64,000 bases of DNA from Bacteroidota bacterium (GTDB lineage Bacteria > Bacteroidota > Bacteroidia > Chitinophagales > Saprospiraceae): contig JASBVF010000012.1 in the NCBI GenBank assembly GCA_030147525.1, positions 62,001 through 126,000 of the forward strand, given 5' to 3'. The number at the start of each line of letters is the position of its first letter. Position 1 is the stretch's first letter. The notes beneath the pieces were generated by a model. That model had not been told where the DNA came from. It did not search any database and worked only from the letters and a program-made list of their open reading frames with translations. This document shows positions 63,891 to 64,000 of the stretch, piece after piece. Position numbers and translations under genes: made by a program.

Positions 63891-64000
63891 TTAAAATTTA
63901 ATTTGTAAGCCAATCATGGAAGTCCTTGGACGAGGGTAGGTCCCGAAGTCGAAACCCGGGTTCAGGATTCCAGCCTGAAAGTCAGGGTTGTAGCCTTTGT
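63891..64000 (-). CDS. SusC/RagA-type TonB-dependent transporter, C-terminal end only
   Basis: The last 36 codons of a minus-strand gene, ending TAA at 63891-63893. The residues KGYNPDFQAGILNPG, then FDFGTYPRPRTSMIGLQIKF, are the standard final strand of SusC barrels (YPxPRT...GLxIKF). The bulk lies beyond the window. It pairs with the adjacent SusD to import oligosaccharides with TonB energy. Confidence 0.93.
   Translation of the reverse strand, partial: KGYNPDFQAGILNPGFDFGTYPRPRTSMIGLQIKF

Overview
The window comes from a Bacteroidota chromosome, most likely the Saprospiria group (Haliscomenobacter/Lewinella-like; the group is inferred). Evidence: a SusC/SusD pair, a type IX secretion (T9SS) C-terminal sorting domain, the Bacteroidota FtsZ C-terminus ending HDNVD, a GWxTD protein, a TAnnTTTG-type promoter, and a complete division/cell-wall (dcw) cluster in Bacteroidota order. 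I saw no rRNA, tRNA, CRISPR array or insertion sequence.

Layout. (1) 1-8904, minus: the first 2968 codons of a giant secreted multidomain surface protein whose end lies outside the window. (2) 9516-25498, minus: the dcw cluster, transcribed mraZ-rsmH-ftsL-ftsI-murE-mraY-murD-ftsW-murG-murC-ftsQ-ftsA-ftsZ, with a terminator after ftsZ, candidate MraZ boxes upstream of mraZ, and four copies of one palindromic repeat between its genes. (3) 25889-30172: a DUF2071 protein, a polyprenol-phosphate mannosyltransferase-like GT2 enzyme, a GWxTD protein and an MscS channel. (4) 30283-33529, plus: a sugar operon (FucP-type symporter, lipoprotein, mutarotase, SDR dehydrogenase). (5) 33570-39461, plus: the four-gene 'ligase-associated' DNA repair set (MBL-fold exonuclease, ATP-dependent ligase, Lhr-Core helicase, PdeM phosphoesterase). 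(6) 39479-43130: a PIN toxin/antitoxin pair with its own promoter, urocanate hydratase, and a DUF6932 nucleotidyltransferase-like gene broken by an in-frame stop next to a small helical protein. (7) 43283-51346: a T9SS cargo protein, malic enzyme, KDG kinase and BamA. (8) 51602-54607: a decaying patch with a frameshifted CotH gene, an AraC tail fragment and a DUF4143 ATPase. (9) 54808-57412: a YHYH lipoprotein and an ECF sigma operon. (10) 57511-64000, minus: an alginate-type polysaccharide utilization locus (SusC end, SusD, PL6 lyase, PL17-like lyase).

How the genes connect. The dcw genes make lipid II and assemble the divisome. SusCD imports oligo-uronates that the PL6 and PL17-like enzymes depolymerise; the KDG kinase at 47.6 kb can phosphorylate the 2-keto-3-deoxygluconate formed from them. 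BamA inserts outer-membrane proteins such as SusC. The window is also rich in intergenic palindromes: five unrelated families, nine copies, several of which overlap stop codons or encode the last residues of genes.
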